DNA of 13,398 nt, from assembly GCA_035565975.1 (NCBI GenBank), contig DATMRT010000010.1, positions 1-13,398 on the forward strand. The letters are read 5' to 3'. The translations under genes were made by a program, and so were the position numbers. This document shows, piece by piece, positions 6,648 through 13,398 of the stretch (position 1 is its first letter; each line of letters begins with the position of its first letter). Source of the stretch: Ga0077530 sp035565975 (GTDB taxonomy: Bacteria > Pseudomonadota > Alphaproteobacteria > Rhizobiales > Hyphomicrobiaceae). The notes below the pieces were generated by a model. The model was given only the letters and a program-made list of their open reading frames with translations, had not been told where the DNA came from and made no database searches.

Positions 6648-6841
6648 GGTGCAGATCCGGGAGGGGGAAAGCAGCGGTAAATTCTCTACTCTCCCGGCTG
6701 AGCCCCCGGCAATATGCCAAATTGACCTACAAGGGTCTCGCCTGGAGCGTGGCGCGCCGTCCGATGTGGCTCGGTTCTCCCGCTCATACCAGCAATTAAG
6801 ACTTGTCGGATATCTTCCCGCCTCCACATCCGGAGGCTTCC

Positions 6842-7081
6842 ATGCCGCTGATACTGCAAGCCGTGCTCGCATCCTTTCCGTTCGCCTGGGGCGCGGGCGC
6901 TCTTGCCGCCTACATCATCGCTGGGGAGGAAATGGGCGCGCTACCGGCCGTCCTCATTCCCGTGGCGCTCGTCGCTGCGCTCGCATTCTCGCTCATCCCC
7001 GTGAACTCGGCCGAGTTTCGGCGCAACACGATGGTCGGCGCCGCGATCGGCGTGTGGGTCATCATCAAGCTCTTCGCTTGA
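6842..7081 (+). CDS. Small hydrophobic membrane protein of unknown function
   Basis: This 79-aa protein has three hydrophobic stretches: about residues 3-27 (containing LQAVLASFPFAWGAGALAA), 32-54 (LPAVLIPVALVAALAFSLIP) and 61-78 (GAAIGVWVIIKLF). A short charged loop with NSAEFRRN separates the last two. It is probably an inner-membrane protein with three crossings. The ATG at 6842 has GGAGG at 6832-6836 with 5 nt spacing. The frame is open back to a TTG at 6803, but that start has no ribosome site. It is divergent from the SulP gene across 194 bp and is followed by 196 bp before the SDR gene, so it looks monocistronic. I do not recognise the family. Confidence 0.7.
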   Translation: MPLILQAVLASFPFAWGAGALAAYIIAGEEMGALPAVLIPVALVAALAFSLIPVNSAEFRRNTMVGAAIGVWVIIKLFA

Positions 7082-7277
7082 GGCCTTCAGCGCTCGGCTG
7101 CAAAGTGCTCCACGCGCGCCTCCGCTGATCTCTCCGCACAACCTCATCGAGGTCGCGGCCGCCATGCCGACCGGCGCGGCGCATCCCCGTTTGACGCCCT
7201 CCCCTTCGCCGTGCCAGCTTGCCGGATCAAAATTCTCAAACCGGTCCAGAAGCATACGAAGAGGAAAGGCTCTGCCC

Positions 7278-8195
7278 ATGGCTGGCTGCTTGGAAGGTAA
7301 AGTCGTCGTCGTCACCGGTGCAGGTCGCGGCATCGGCAGGGGCATGGCGATGCTTGCGGCCCAGGAAGGCGCCAAGGTCGTCGTCAATGACCTCGGCGCC
7401 TCGGTGGACGGTGAAGGCGCCGCGAGCCAACAGCCCGCCGAGGAGGTCGTCGAGGAGATCCGCAAGGCCGGAGGACAGGCCGTCGCCAACTTCGAGAGCG
7501 TCGCCGAGCCGAAGAGTGCGGAAAAGATCGTCCAGTGCGCGCTCGACAACTTCAAGCGCATCGACGGCGTGATCAACAACGCGGGCATCCTGCGCGATCG
7601 CATCTTCCACCGCATGTCGGTCGTGGACTTCGATCAGGTCATCAAGGTGCACCTCTATGGCGCCTTCTATGTGAGCCGCGCCGCTGCGAACCACTTCAAG
7701 GAGCAGGAGTCGGGCGCGTTCGTGCACTTCACGTCGACGTCCGGTCTCATCGGCAATTTCGGGCAGGCGAACTATGCCGCCGCCAAGATGGGCATCGTCG
7801 GTCTCTCGCGCGGCATTGCTCTCGACATGCAGCGCTATAACGTGCGCTCGAACTGCATCTCGCCGTTCGCCTGGAGCCGCATGATCGGCACCATCCCGAC
7901 CGAGACGCCCGAGCAGCAGGCCCGCGTCGAGCGCATCAAGAGGATGACGCCGGACAAGATCGCGCCGCTCGCCATCTTCCTTCTCTCGGATCTCGCCAAG
8001 GAGGTTTCTGGCCAGATCCTCGCCTCGCGCATGCACGAGATCTATCTCTTCAACCAGACGCGCCCGATCCGCAGCGTCCATCGCGAGGAAGGCTGGACGC
8101 CGCAGACGATCGCCGAGCACGCGCTGCCCGCGATCCGCACGTCCTTGACGCCGCTCGACCGCTCGGGCGATGTCTTTTCCTGGGATCCCATCTGA
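7278..8195 (+). CDS. SDR-family oxidoreductase, (3R)-hydroxyacyl-CoA dehydrogenase type (MFE-2 like)
   Basis: This 305-aa short-chain dehydrogenase has the cofactor motif TGAGRGIG (residues 13-20), NNAG (100-103) and the catalytic set Ser153, Tyr166 and Lys170. Within the superfamily it resembles the dehydrogenase domain of peroxisomal multifunctional enzyme 2 and its bacterial stand-alone relatives. Supporting blocks are VVVNDLG followed by a glycine-containing insert (34-47), NNAGILRDR (100-108) and GNFGQANYAAAK (159-170). These enzymes oxidise (3R)-hydroxyacyl-CoA with NAD in beta-oxidation-like pathways. Whether this one acts on fatty, steroid side-chain or other acyl-CoAs is open. No hydratase or SCP2 domain is fused. 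The ATG at 7278 is set by the family N-terminus and a GAGGAAAGG ribosome site 8 nt upstream. The next gene, 64 bp downstream, encodes a second dehydrogenase. Confidence 0.88.
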   Translation: MAGCLEGKVVVVTGAGRGIGRGMAMLAAQEGAKVVVNDLGASVDGEGAASQQPAEEVVEEIRKAGGQAVANFESVAEPKSAEKIVQCALDNFKRIDGVINNAGILRDRIFHRMSVVDFDQVIKVHLYGAFYVSRAAANHFKEQESGAFVHFTSTSGLIGNFGQANYAAAKMGIVGLSRGIALDMQRYNVRSNCISPFAWSRMIGTIPTETPEQQARVERIKRMTPDKIAPLAIFLLSDLAKEVSGQILASRMHEIYLFNQTRPIRSVHREEGWTPQTIAEHALPAIRTSLTPLDRSGDVFSWDPI

Positions 8196-8202
8196 GTTCA
8201 GC

Positions 8203-8234
8203 AACGGGCGGGTGCGCCGCGTTGCGCGCCCGTT
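8203..8234 (+). terminator. GC-rich hairpin between the two dehydrogenase genes
   Basis: AACGGGCG (8203-8210) pairs perfectly with CGCCCGTT (8227-8234) around a 16-nt loop and is followed by TTCTC. It begins 7 nt after the SDR stop codon. It may act as a weak terminator or a processing or stabilising element that sets different levels of the two genes. The T-run is poor, so termination may be partial. Confidence 0.4.
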
Positions 8235-8259
8235 CTCATGAGCCGACAAGAGAGAGTGC

Positions 8260-9234
8260 ATGGCCGCATTTCCCGCCCGCAAGGATACTCACGTCCTCTT
8301 CGCGCACGTCGCCTACGAGTTCACCGAGCCGTTCACGGCCCGCAACACGGGCATGAGCTTCGACATCGCGCGCAACTACGACGAGCTTGTCGCCAAGCTG
8401 CCGAACGCAGACGTGCTTTCGGTGTCCATGATGTGGAAGAACGAGCTCGCGGCGAAGAACCCGCGTCTCAAGTTCATCCAATCGATCAGCGCCGGCACCG
8501 ACCAGTACGATCGCGAGGTGCTGAAGGCGAACGGCATCCGTCTCGCAAGCGGCCATGGCGTCAATGCCAATGCTGTCGCCGAGCACGCCATTGCGCTCAT
8601 GCTCTCGCTCTCGCGTCAGCTCCATTTCCTGCGCGATGCGCAACATGCGAAGTCCTGGCGCGGCATGCAGGGCGACCGATCGATCCGCGAGGACGAGATC
8701 GAGGGCAAGACCGTCCTCATCGTCGGAGCCGGGCGCATCGGCCAGCGGCTCGCCGCGCTCTGCAAGGCCTTCGGCATGAAGGTGATCGCGACGCGACGCA
8801 ATCCCGCAGCCGGAGCGGGCGCAGCCGACGAGGTCGTCGCCGACAGCGCGCTGATGGCCAAGCTGCCCGAGGCCGACTTCGTGGCGCTCACATGCCCGCT
8901 GACGCCCGAGACAACTAACCTCATTTCAGGCCCGCAGATTGCCGCCATGAAGCCGACGGCCTTTCTCGTGAACGTCGCGCGCGGCAAGGTCGTCGACGAG
9001 CCGGCCATCACCGCCGCGCTGCAGGAGAAGCGCATCCGCGGCGCCGCGCTCGACGTCACCGTGGAAGAGCCGCTGCCAGCCTCCTCGCCGCTCTGGTCCA
9101 TGCCGCACGTCATCATCACGCCGCACACCGGCGGCGAGACTGTGCGTTACGAGGACCGCGTCATCGATCTCCTGATCGAGAACGCCGACCGCCTCGCGCG
9201 CGGCGAGACCAAGCTCGTCAACGAAATCGTTTAG
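8260..9234 (+). CDS. D-2-hydroxyacid dehydrogenase, NAD(P)-dependent
   Basis: This 324-aa protein belongs to the D-isomer-specific 2-hydroxyacid dehydrogenase family (phosphoglycerate, glyoxylate/hydroxypyruvate and D-lactate type). Family members reduce 2-oxoacids to D-2-hydroxyacids or the reverse. The catalytic domain contributes SISAGTDQYD (75-84), and the dinucleotide-binding domain starts at TVLIVGAGRIG (151-161). The catalytic triad is visible: Arg241 in NVARGKVVDE, Glu270 in VEEPLP, and His289 in TPHTGG. Length is normal and there is no ACT domain, so it is not a full SerA of the long type. An arginine or aspartate that would decide NADP versus NAD preference is not clear: the second strand reads VIATRRNP (175-182), whose arginines lean towards NADPH. 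The ATG at 8260 follows GAGAGAG. The substrate is undetermined. Confidence 0.9.
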   Translation: MAAFPARKDTHVLFAHVAYEFTEPFTARNTGMSFDIARNYDELVAKLPNADVLSVSMMWKNELAAKNPRLKFIQSISAGTDQYDREVLKANGIRLASGHGVNANAVAEHAIALMLSLSRQLHFLRDAQHAKSWRGMQGDRSIREDEIEGKTVLIVGAGRIGQRLAALCKAFGMKVIATRRNPAAGAGAADEVVADSALMAKLPEADFVALTCPLTPETTNLISGPQIAAMKPTAFLVNVARGKVVDEPAITAALQEKRIRGAALDVTVEEPLPASSPLWSMPHVIITPHTGGETVRYEDRVIDLLIENADRLARGETKLVNEIV

Positions 9235-9240
9235 TAAGAG

Positions 9241-9360
9241 TTCCCTCTCCCCGTGCTTACGGGGAGAGGGGCAGGGTGAGGGGCGGCGGCATACGCCGAC
9301 GTCAGCGCAAGCTCCCGCCCCTCATCCCGACCTTCTCCCCGTCAGAACGGGGAGAAGGGG
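9241..9360. repeat. Structured intergenic palindromic element (RIME/REP-like)
   Basis: This element of about 120 bp is built from two perfect 12-bp stems with 4-nt loops: 9243-9254/9259-9270 (CCCTCTCCCCGT/ACGGGGAGAGGG) and 9331-9342/9347-9358 (CCTTCTCCCCGT/ACGGGGAGAAGG). A third helix forms between them: 9274-9286 pairs with 9315-9328 with a single bulge. The whole could fold into three adjacent hairpins on either strand. The outer stems are near copies of each other. Such CCCTCTCCCC...GGGGAGAGGG elements are scattered between genes in many Rhizobiales and resemble the RIME class described in Sinorhizobium; the match to that class is from memory. It begins 6 nt after the D-2-hydroxyacid dehydrogenase stop and may also mark that transcript's end. 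Confidence 0.7.
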
Positions 9361-9542
9361 AAGAGAGCGGCCATCCCTCCACCAGCCCCCAGCAAATCTA
9401 CAGACGGAAATCGCCGCGCCGGCGCGTTCTACTCATTGGGGCCGCAAGCAAGCGCCGGTCCCGCCCCTCCAAACTGCCACGGAGGGGAGGCGAGGGGCGA
9501 CCGCAAGCGTGTTCGACTCCACAGGGGCCGCCCCTCGCGCTT
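9361..9542. other. Gene-free remainder of the 308-bp gap, with two more hairpins
   Basis: No credible gene is seen on either strand in 9235-9542. After the palindromic element, the rest holds CCCCTCC/GGAGGGG (9464-9470/9481-9487) and a longer hairpin listed separately. The stretch 9361-9460 shows no clear structure, promoter or coding pattern. Confidence 0.6.
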
Positions 9543-9544
9543 TT
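9490..9544 (+). terminator. Terminator-like hairpin facing the end of tlpA
   Basis: GCGAGGGGCG (9490-9499) pairs perfectly with CGCCCCTCGC (9529-9538), with a 29-nt loop. An alternative tight stem is AGGGG/CCCCT at 9523-9527/9531-9535. Both are followed on the plus strand by GCTTTTA, and the T-run overlaps the tlpA stop codon. It could stop plus-strand transcripts from running into tlpA. Confidence 0.45.
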
Positions 9545-10259
9545 ACCCTGCGTTATCGAGTGCCGCGCGGATCAGCGCCTTGGCCTCCGGCGCGTCCCAT
9601 TCGGCGGGGCCGACCATGCGCCCGATCTCGCGCCCCTCGGTGTCGATGAGCAGCGTCGCCGGCAGGCCTATGGCCTTGAGCGTCGTAGCCATGCGCGCCG
9701 TCGGGTCGGCGAGCGTCGCAAGGCGCTTCACGTTGATCTCACCGAGGAACTTGCGCGCGCCCTCGATGCCCGTCCGGTCGACGCTCACGGCGACCACCTC
9801 GAACTTGTCCGAGCCGAGATCGGCCTGAAGGCGGTCCAGCGCGGGCATTTCCTTGCGGCAGGGCGCGCACCACGTGGCCCAGAGGTTCAGCAGGACCACC
9901 TTGCCTTTCCAGTCAGCTAGCGTGCGCTCGCGACCCTCCGCATCGACGAAAGGAGCGAGTGGCACCTCCTCCGGAGCGCTCTTGAAGACGAAACCGGCGA
10001 CCTGCCCCTTGCTGAGCGCGTTCCGGCCAGGCCCGGCAGGGAGCCGCCGCCGCTGCTTCGCCTCGGACGGAGGTGCGGCGGCCGATGGGGACGCAGAAAC
10101 CACGGCCCCGCCTTTGCGATTGTCAGGGTCCCCCACGGTCACGTATACCGCGCCAAATCCGATCAGGGCGAAGACGACGGCGACCGCAATATAGACCGAG
10201 AGGGGCAGCCCTCCGGCCGCGGCCCTCGCGGCCTGGCCCCTGCTCTCGTTGGTACTCAT
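9543..10259 (-). CDS. tlpA: TlpA-like membrane-anchored thiol:disulfide reductase
   Basis: This 238-aa protein has one N-terminal membrane anchor (about residues 20-42), a Pro/Ala-rich linker to about 80, and a periplasmic thioredoxin-fold domain. The active site is WCAPC (Cys131, Cys134) in NLWATWCAPCRKEMP, and the cis-proline is Pro200 in GLPATLLID. In Bradyrhizobium, TlpA keeps the copper-site cysteines of cytochrome oxidase subunit II and its ScoI chaperone reduced, which makes it an oxidase biogenesis factor. I infer the same here because the gene is divergent from argH, the order I recall for tlpA in rhizobia. The start is well supported: AAGGGAA lies 5 nt before the ATG. The 54-bp gap to argH must hold both promoters or one of them lies within a gene. 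CcmG-type or other thioredoxin-like reductases are the alternative. Confidence 0.88.
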   Translation of the reverse strand: MSTNESRGQAARAAAGGLPLSVYIAVAVVFALIGFGAVYVTVGDPDNRKGGAVVSASPSAAAPPSEAKQRRRLPAGPGRNALSKGQVAGFVFKSAPEEVPLAPFVDAEGRERTLADWKGKVVLLNLWATWCAPCRKEMPALDRLQADLGSDKFEVVAVSVDRTGIEGARKFLGEINVKRLATLADPTARMATTLKAIGLPATLLIDTEGREIGRMVGPAEWDAPEAKALIRAALDNAG

Positions 10260-10313
10260 GAGTTCCCTTCTGGCTTCCCTGATACGCCAGCCCTCGACCG
10301 AAGAGGCCCCGCC

Positions 10314-11723
10314 GTGACCCGTTCCGATGCCAATAAGATGTGGGGTGGCCGCTTCGCAATGTCACCCGCCGACCTGATGGTCGAGATAAATGCCTCCATC
10401 GGCTTCGACAAGGCCATGGCACCGCAGGATATCGCGGGTTCCAAGGCGCATGCGGAAATGTTGGCGCGCCAAGGCATTATTACCAAAGCTGATGCACGCG
10501 AGATCATCAAGGGCCTCGAGCAGGTCCGAGCCGAGATCGAGCGCGGCGAATTCGCCTTCTCGCAGGCCCTCGAGGACATTCACATGAATGTCGAGAGCCG
10601 GCTTGCCGAGCTGATCGGCCCCGCAGCCGGGCGGCTCCACACGGCTCGCTCGCGCAATGATCAGGTCGCGCTCGACTTCAGGTTGTACGTGCGCGACAGC
10701 CTCGACGCCTTCGATAGTGTGCTCGCCGGCCTGCAGCAGGTGCTGGCGACGAAGGCCGAGGCATATGCAGACGTCGTCATGCCCGGCTTCACGCACCTCC
10801 AGCCGGCCCAGCCGGTCACATTCGGCCACCACCTCCTTGCCTACGTGGAAATGCTTGGGCGCGACAGGGGGCGCTTTGCCGATGCCAGGAAGCGCCTCAA
10901 CGAGAGTCCGCTCGGCTCGGCAGCACTCGCTGGCACCTCCTTCCCGATCGACCGCGAGCACACCGCCGAGGCCCTCGGCTTCGACCGCCCGACGGCGAAC
11001 TCGCTCGACGGCGTCTCGGACCGCGATTTCGCCCTGGAAACGCTCGCCGCGGCGGCTATTTCGGCCATGCATCTTTCGCGTCTCGCGGAGGAAATCGTGA
11101 TCTGGATCACGCCGCAGTTCGGCTTCGTGCGCCTGTCCGACCGCTGGACGACGGGCTCGTCCATCATGCCCCAAAAGCGCAACCCGGATGCCGCCGAGCT
11201 TTGCCGGGCCAAGGTCGGCCGCATCGCCGGCGCCTTCCAGAGCCTCATCATGGTCATGAAGGGTCTCCCGCTGACCTATTCCAAGGACATGCAGGAGGAC
11301 AAAGAGGTGACGTTCGACGCCCTCCGCGCCTTCGCCGTGGCGGCGGCGGCCATGCGCGGCATGATCGAGGACCTGGAGCCCGTCCCGGAAACCATGCGGG
11401 CCGCGGCCGGCCGCGGCTATTCGACGGCGACCGACCTCGCCGACTGGCTCGTACGCGCCCTCGGCCTACCCTTCCGGGAGGCGCATCACGTCACCGGCAC
11501 CATCGTCAAGCGGGCCGAATCGAAGAGCGCGGCGCTCGAGGACCTCTCGCTCGCCGAGATGCAGGCCGTCGAACCACGCATCACCAAAGAGGTGTTCAGC
11601 GTCCTTTCGGTCGACGCCTCAGTCCGCAGCCGCACCAGCTATGGGGGAACCGCGCCACAGAACGTCCGCAAAATGGCGCGACGTTGGATAAAGCGGTTGG
11701 AAAAGGCCCCGACCAAAGCCTAG
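10314..11723 (+). CDS. argH: Argininosuccinate lyase
   Basis: This 469-aa cytosolic enzyme catalyses the last step of arginine synthesis, cleaving argininosuccinate to arginine and fumarate. It acts as a homotetramer of the fumarase/aspartase superfamily. The family blocks are complete: MWGGRF (9-14), HTARSRNDQVALD (109-121), GFTHLQPAQPVTFGH (158-172, His161 in the active site) and the signature GSSIMPQKRNPD (281-292), whose serine pair supplies the catalytic acid/base. The start is the GTG at 10314, preceded by AGAGG 8 nt upstream. The next in-frame ATG at 10338 would begin directly at MWGGRF and cut off the usual short lead. It is the first of three plus-strand genes with lptM and lysA. No arginine-responsive leader is apparent. 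Confidence 0.97.
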   Translation: MTRSDANKMWGGRFAMSPADLMVEINASIGFDKAMAPQDIAGSKAHAEMLARQGIITKADAREIIKGLEQVRAEIERGEFAFSQALEDIHMNVESRLAELIGPAAGRLHTARSRNDQVALDFRLYVRDSLDAFDSVLAGLQQVLATKAEAYADVVMPGFTHLQPAQPVTFGHHLLAYVEMLGRDRGRFADARKRLNESPLGSAALAGTSFPIDREHTAEALGFDRPTANSLDGVSDRDFALETLAAAAISAMHLSRLAEEIVIWITPQFGFVRLSDRWTTGSSIMPQKRNPDAAELCRAKVGRIAGAFQSLIMVMKGLPLTYSKDMQEDKEVTFDALRAFAVAAAAMRGMIEDLEPVPETMRAAAGRGYSTATDLADWLVRALGLPFREAHHVTGTIVKRAESKSAALEDLSLAEMQAVEPRITKEVFSVLSVDASVRSRTSYGGTAPQNVRKMARRWIKRLEKAPTKA

Positions 11724-11756
11724 ATAGGGCTGTGCGCGCCGTGATTGCTGCGCGCC

Positions 11757-11775
11757 GGCCCGGTCGAACCGGGCC
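11757..11775 (+). promoter_or_regulatory. Strong hairpin just upstream of lptM
   Basis: GGCCCGGT (11757-11764) pairs perfectly with ACCGGGCC (11768-11775) around a 3-nt CGA loop, ending 11 nt before the lptM ATG at 11787. There is no T-run, so it is not an ordinary terminator. It could stabilise the lptM-lysA part of the transcript or reduce lptM translation. Confidence 0.45.
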
Positions 11776-11786
11776 GCACGGATCGG

Positions 11787-11996
11787 ATGCTTATGATCGC
11801 ACGAGTTGCAGGGATCGCCATTGTGCTCAGCCTGCTGGCGGCTTCGCTGGCGGGTTGCGGTGTGCGCGGGCCGCTCGACGGTCCGAGCGCCAAATCCAGC
11901 GCAAGCACCAATAAACTGACCGAGCCGGCAAAAGTCGGCGAGCCCGCTCCCAAGCCGCCGCACAAGGATTTCATCCTCGACGGCCTGATCCGCTAG
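11787..11996 (+). CDS. lptM: LptM-family small outer-membrane lipoprotein
   Basis: This 69-aa prolipoprotein has a short basic start, a hydrophobic signal (IARVAGIAIVLSLLAASLAG) and a lipobox ending at Cys24. The mature protein begins CGVRGPLDGP, matching the LptM (YifL) family signature 'CG..GPL..P'. A Pro/Lys/Ala-rich tail follows and ends in DFILDGLIR. In E. coli, LptM binds the LptDE translocon and promotes disulfide maturation and assembly of LptD for lipopolysaccharide export. Function here is by family. Two ATGs are possible (11787 and 11793), both giving a working signal; a longer frame from 11745 adds residues unlike a signal peptide. The ribosome site is weak and a strong hairpin precedes it. 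The position between argH and lysA is the common setting of this gene in proteobacteria. Confidence 0.87.
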   Translation: MLMIARVAGIAIVLSLLAASLAGCGVRGPLDGPSAKSSASTNKLTEPAKVGEPAPKPPHKDFILDGLIR

Positions 11997-12116
11997 CGCG
12001 ATCCGCTGGCTTCCGCGACTGTCCCGCTGTAATTGAGATCGCACGCCGAAGTGGACGCGCACGACCTTGCGCGGCTGCACCAGTTGCGTCGCCACGCACG
12101 ATCCCGAGTCCTATCA

Positions 12117-13394
12117 ATGCATCATTTCACTTACCGCGATGGCCGGCTCCATGCCGAGGACGTCGATCTGACGGCCCTCGCCGACGCCGTCGGCACGCCC
12201 TTCTACTGCTATTCGACGGCGACCCTCGAGCGCCACTATAAGCTGTTCGCGCGGAGCGTCGGCGCGCCTGGAACCCGTGTGTTCTTCGCCATGAAGGCCA
12301 ACAGCAATCTGGCCGTGCTGAACACGCTCGCACGCCTCGGCGCCGGCGCCGATACCGTATCCGAGGGCGAGATCCGCAAGGCGCTCGCGGCCGGCATTCC
12401 GGCGGGTTCGATCGTGTTCTCGGGCGTCGGCAAGAGCGATCAAGAGCTCGCCTTCGCGGTCGATGCCGGCATCTACCAGATCAACATCGAGACCGAGGGG
12501 GAACTGCACGCGCTCTCGCGCATCGCCGCCACCCGCGGCAAGCGCCAGAGCGCCGTCTTCCGCATCAATCCGGATATCGGCGCCGGCGGCCACGCCAAGA
12601 TCACGACGGGATCCGAAGCCAACAAATTCGGCATCAGCTTGAGCGAAGCGGAGCGCCTCTACACCGTCGCCGCCAATCTTCCCGGCGTGCGCATGGTGGG
12701 CCTTGCCGTCCATATCGGCAGCCAAATCCGCGTCCTCGACGACCTGCAGGCCGCGTTCGGGCGCATGCGCGAGCTCGCCGAGCGTCTTGCGGCCCAAGGC
12801 CACCGCGTCGAGCGCATGGACCTCGGCGGCGGTCTCGGCATCCCTTATGAGATGGAGGAAGCCGTCGATCATGGTCCGGGTCTCATCGAGGCCTATGCGG
12901 ACATGGTCGCGCGCACGTTCGCCGGCCTCGATGTCGAACTTGCCTATGAGCCGGGCCGCCTGATCGTCGGCAATGCCGGCATCCTCGTCACGCGCGCCCT
13001 CACGCTCAATCCCCGCAGCGGCAAGACCGTCCTCGTCGTCGACGCTGCCATGAACGACCTCATCCGGCCGGCCATGTACGACGCTTTCCACGACATATGG
13101 CCCGTCCGCGAGCCTGCACCGGAAACGCCGAAGCGCCTCTACGACGTCGTCGGCCCGATCTGCGAGAGCGGCGACACCTTCGCGACTGCGCGCACGCTGC
13201 CCGAGACCGGGCCTGGCGATCTCGTCGCCCTGATGACGGCTGGAGCCTACGGCGCCGTCATGTCCTCGACCTACAATTCCCGACTGCTCGTCCCCGAGGT
13301 CCTCGTCCGAGGCGCCGAATGGGCCGTCGTCCGCCCGCGGCCAACCTACGAGGAACTCATCAAGCTCGACCGTATGCCGGCGTGGCTGGGCTAG
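12117..13394 (+). CDS. lysA: Diaminopimelate decarboxylase
   Basis: This 425-aa PLP enzyme is of the fold-III (alanine racemase-like) group. It decarboxylates meso-diaminopimelate to L-lysine, the last step of lysine synthesis. The cofactor lysine is Lys60 in FFAMKANSN. HIGSQ (199-203) and the phosphate-binding GGGLG (237-241) follow in the barrel, and EPGR (278-281) precedes the C-terminal domain. GPICESGDTFA (347-357, Cys349 from the partner subunit) and AGAYG (375-379) complete the active site of the dimer. Length is normal. The ATG at 12117 gives the family start (HHFTYRDGRLHAED). The frame is open further upstream without family sequence, and no clear Shine-Dalgarno precedes the ATG. It lies 120 bp after lptM, so it may be co-transcribed or have its own promoter. 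The gene ends 4 bp before the window edge. Confidence 0.97.
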   Translation: MHHFTYRDGRLHAEDVDLTALADAVGTPFYCYSTATLERHYKLFARSVGAPGTRVFFAMKANSNLAVLNTLARLGAGADTVSEGEIRKALAAGIPAGSIVFSGVGKSDQELAFAVDAGIYQINIETEGELHALSRIAATRGKRQSAVFRINPDIGAGGHAKITTGSEANKFGISLSEAERLYTVAANLPGVRMVGLAVHIGSQIRVLDDLQAAFGRMRELAERLAAQGHRVERMDLGGGLGIPYEMEEAVDHGPGLIEAYADMVARTFAGLDVELAYEPGRLIVGNAGILVTRALTLNPRSGKTVLVVDAAMNDLIRPAMYDAFHDIWPVREPAPETPKRLYDVVGPICESGDTFATARTLPETGPGDLVALMTAGAYGAVMSSTYNSRLLVPEVLVRGAEWAVVRPRPTYEELIKLDRMPAWLG

Positions 13395-13398
13395 ATCG

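Noticed and set aside
6722..6750. TTGACC at 6722 as the -35 box of the small membrane protein gene
   Set aside because: No plausible -10 element follows at 16-18 bp.
7191..7233. TTGACG and CAAAAT as a promoter for the SDR gene
   Set aside because: The two elements are about 31 bp apart, far from usable spacing; no better pair was found in the 196-bp gap.
9241..9360. The repeated CYCTCCCC blocks as a short CRISPR array
   Set aside because: The units are inverted within each hairpin, there are only two, and there is no regular direct repeat and spacer pattern.
12114..13091. 325-codon minus-strand frame opposite lysA
   Set aside because: It is a shadow of lysA, with low-complexity Asp/Glu/Ala/Arg composition and no family resemblance.
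1..13398. A defence island, biosynthetic cluster or mobile element
   Set aside because: No nuclease, integrase, transposase, synthase cluster or attachment repeats were found; the gene set and the tlpA-argH-lptM-lysA order look like normal core chromosome.

Overview
This is an ordinary-looking stretch of chromosome from a high-GC (about two-thirds G+C by eye) alphaproteobacterium, most likely a member of Rhizobiales/Hyphomicrobiales. The placement rests on three things. The first is the arrangement of tlpA divergent from argH, with an LptM-type lipoprotein gene and lysA following argH, which I recall as typical of that order. The second is the close similarity, from memory, of LysA and TlpA to rhizobial proteins. 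The third is the intergenic palindromic elements of the CCCTCTCCCC...GGGGAGAGGG type. I see no rRNA, tRNA, CRISPR array, phage gene, insertion sequence or toxin-antitoxin pair.

Left part (1-2783): the tail of a RidA-family gene runs convergently into a small uncharacterised gene (minus strand). A run of small GC-rich hairpins (482-575) follows. Next comes a large single-chain ADP-forming acyl-CoA synthetase on the minus strand (578-2665). A 118-bp gap with two small palindromes separates it from a divergent SAM methyltransferase gene.

Middle part (2784-7081): the methyltransferase gene is followed by a compact module on the plus strand: a SnoaL-like protein, a TetR-family regulator whose start lies 1 bp after the SnoaL stop, and an MBL-fold protein carrying a flavodiiron-type metal ligand pattern. 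In front of the module is a textbook promoter whose 17-bp spacer is filled by a perfect 8-2-8 palindrome, a strong candidate for the TetR operator. The module ends convergently against a SulP-family transporter that lacks the usual STAS domain. A 79-aa membrane protein is divergent from the transporter.

Right part (7082-13398): an SDR of the multifunctional-enzyme-2 hydroxyacyl-CoA dehydrogenase type and a D-2-hydroxyacid dehydrogenase lie on the plus strand. A 300-bp gene-free stretch full of long hairpins follows. Then come tlpA (minus), argH, lptM and lysA (plus). ArgH finishes arginine synthesis, LysA finishes lysine synthesis, LptM belongs to outer-membrane LPS export, and TlpA is a periplasmic thiol reductant linked to cytochrome oxidase assembly. 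They are neighbours by conserved gene order rather than by a shared pathway.

I found no convincing wholly new system. The items most worth checking are the TetR operator and its three-gene module, the flavodiiron-like stand-alone MBL protein, the STAS-less SulP, and the structured intergenic elements at 482-575 and 9241-9360.
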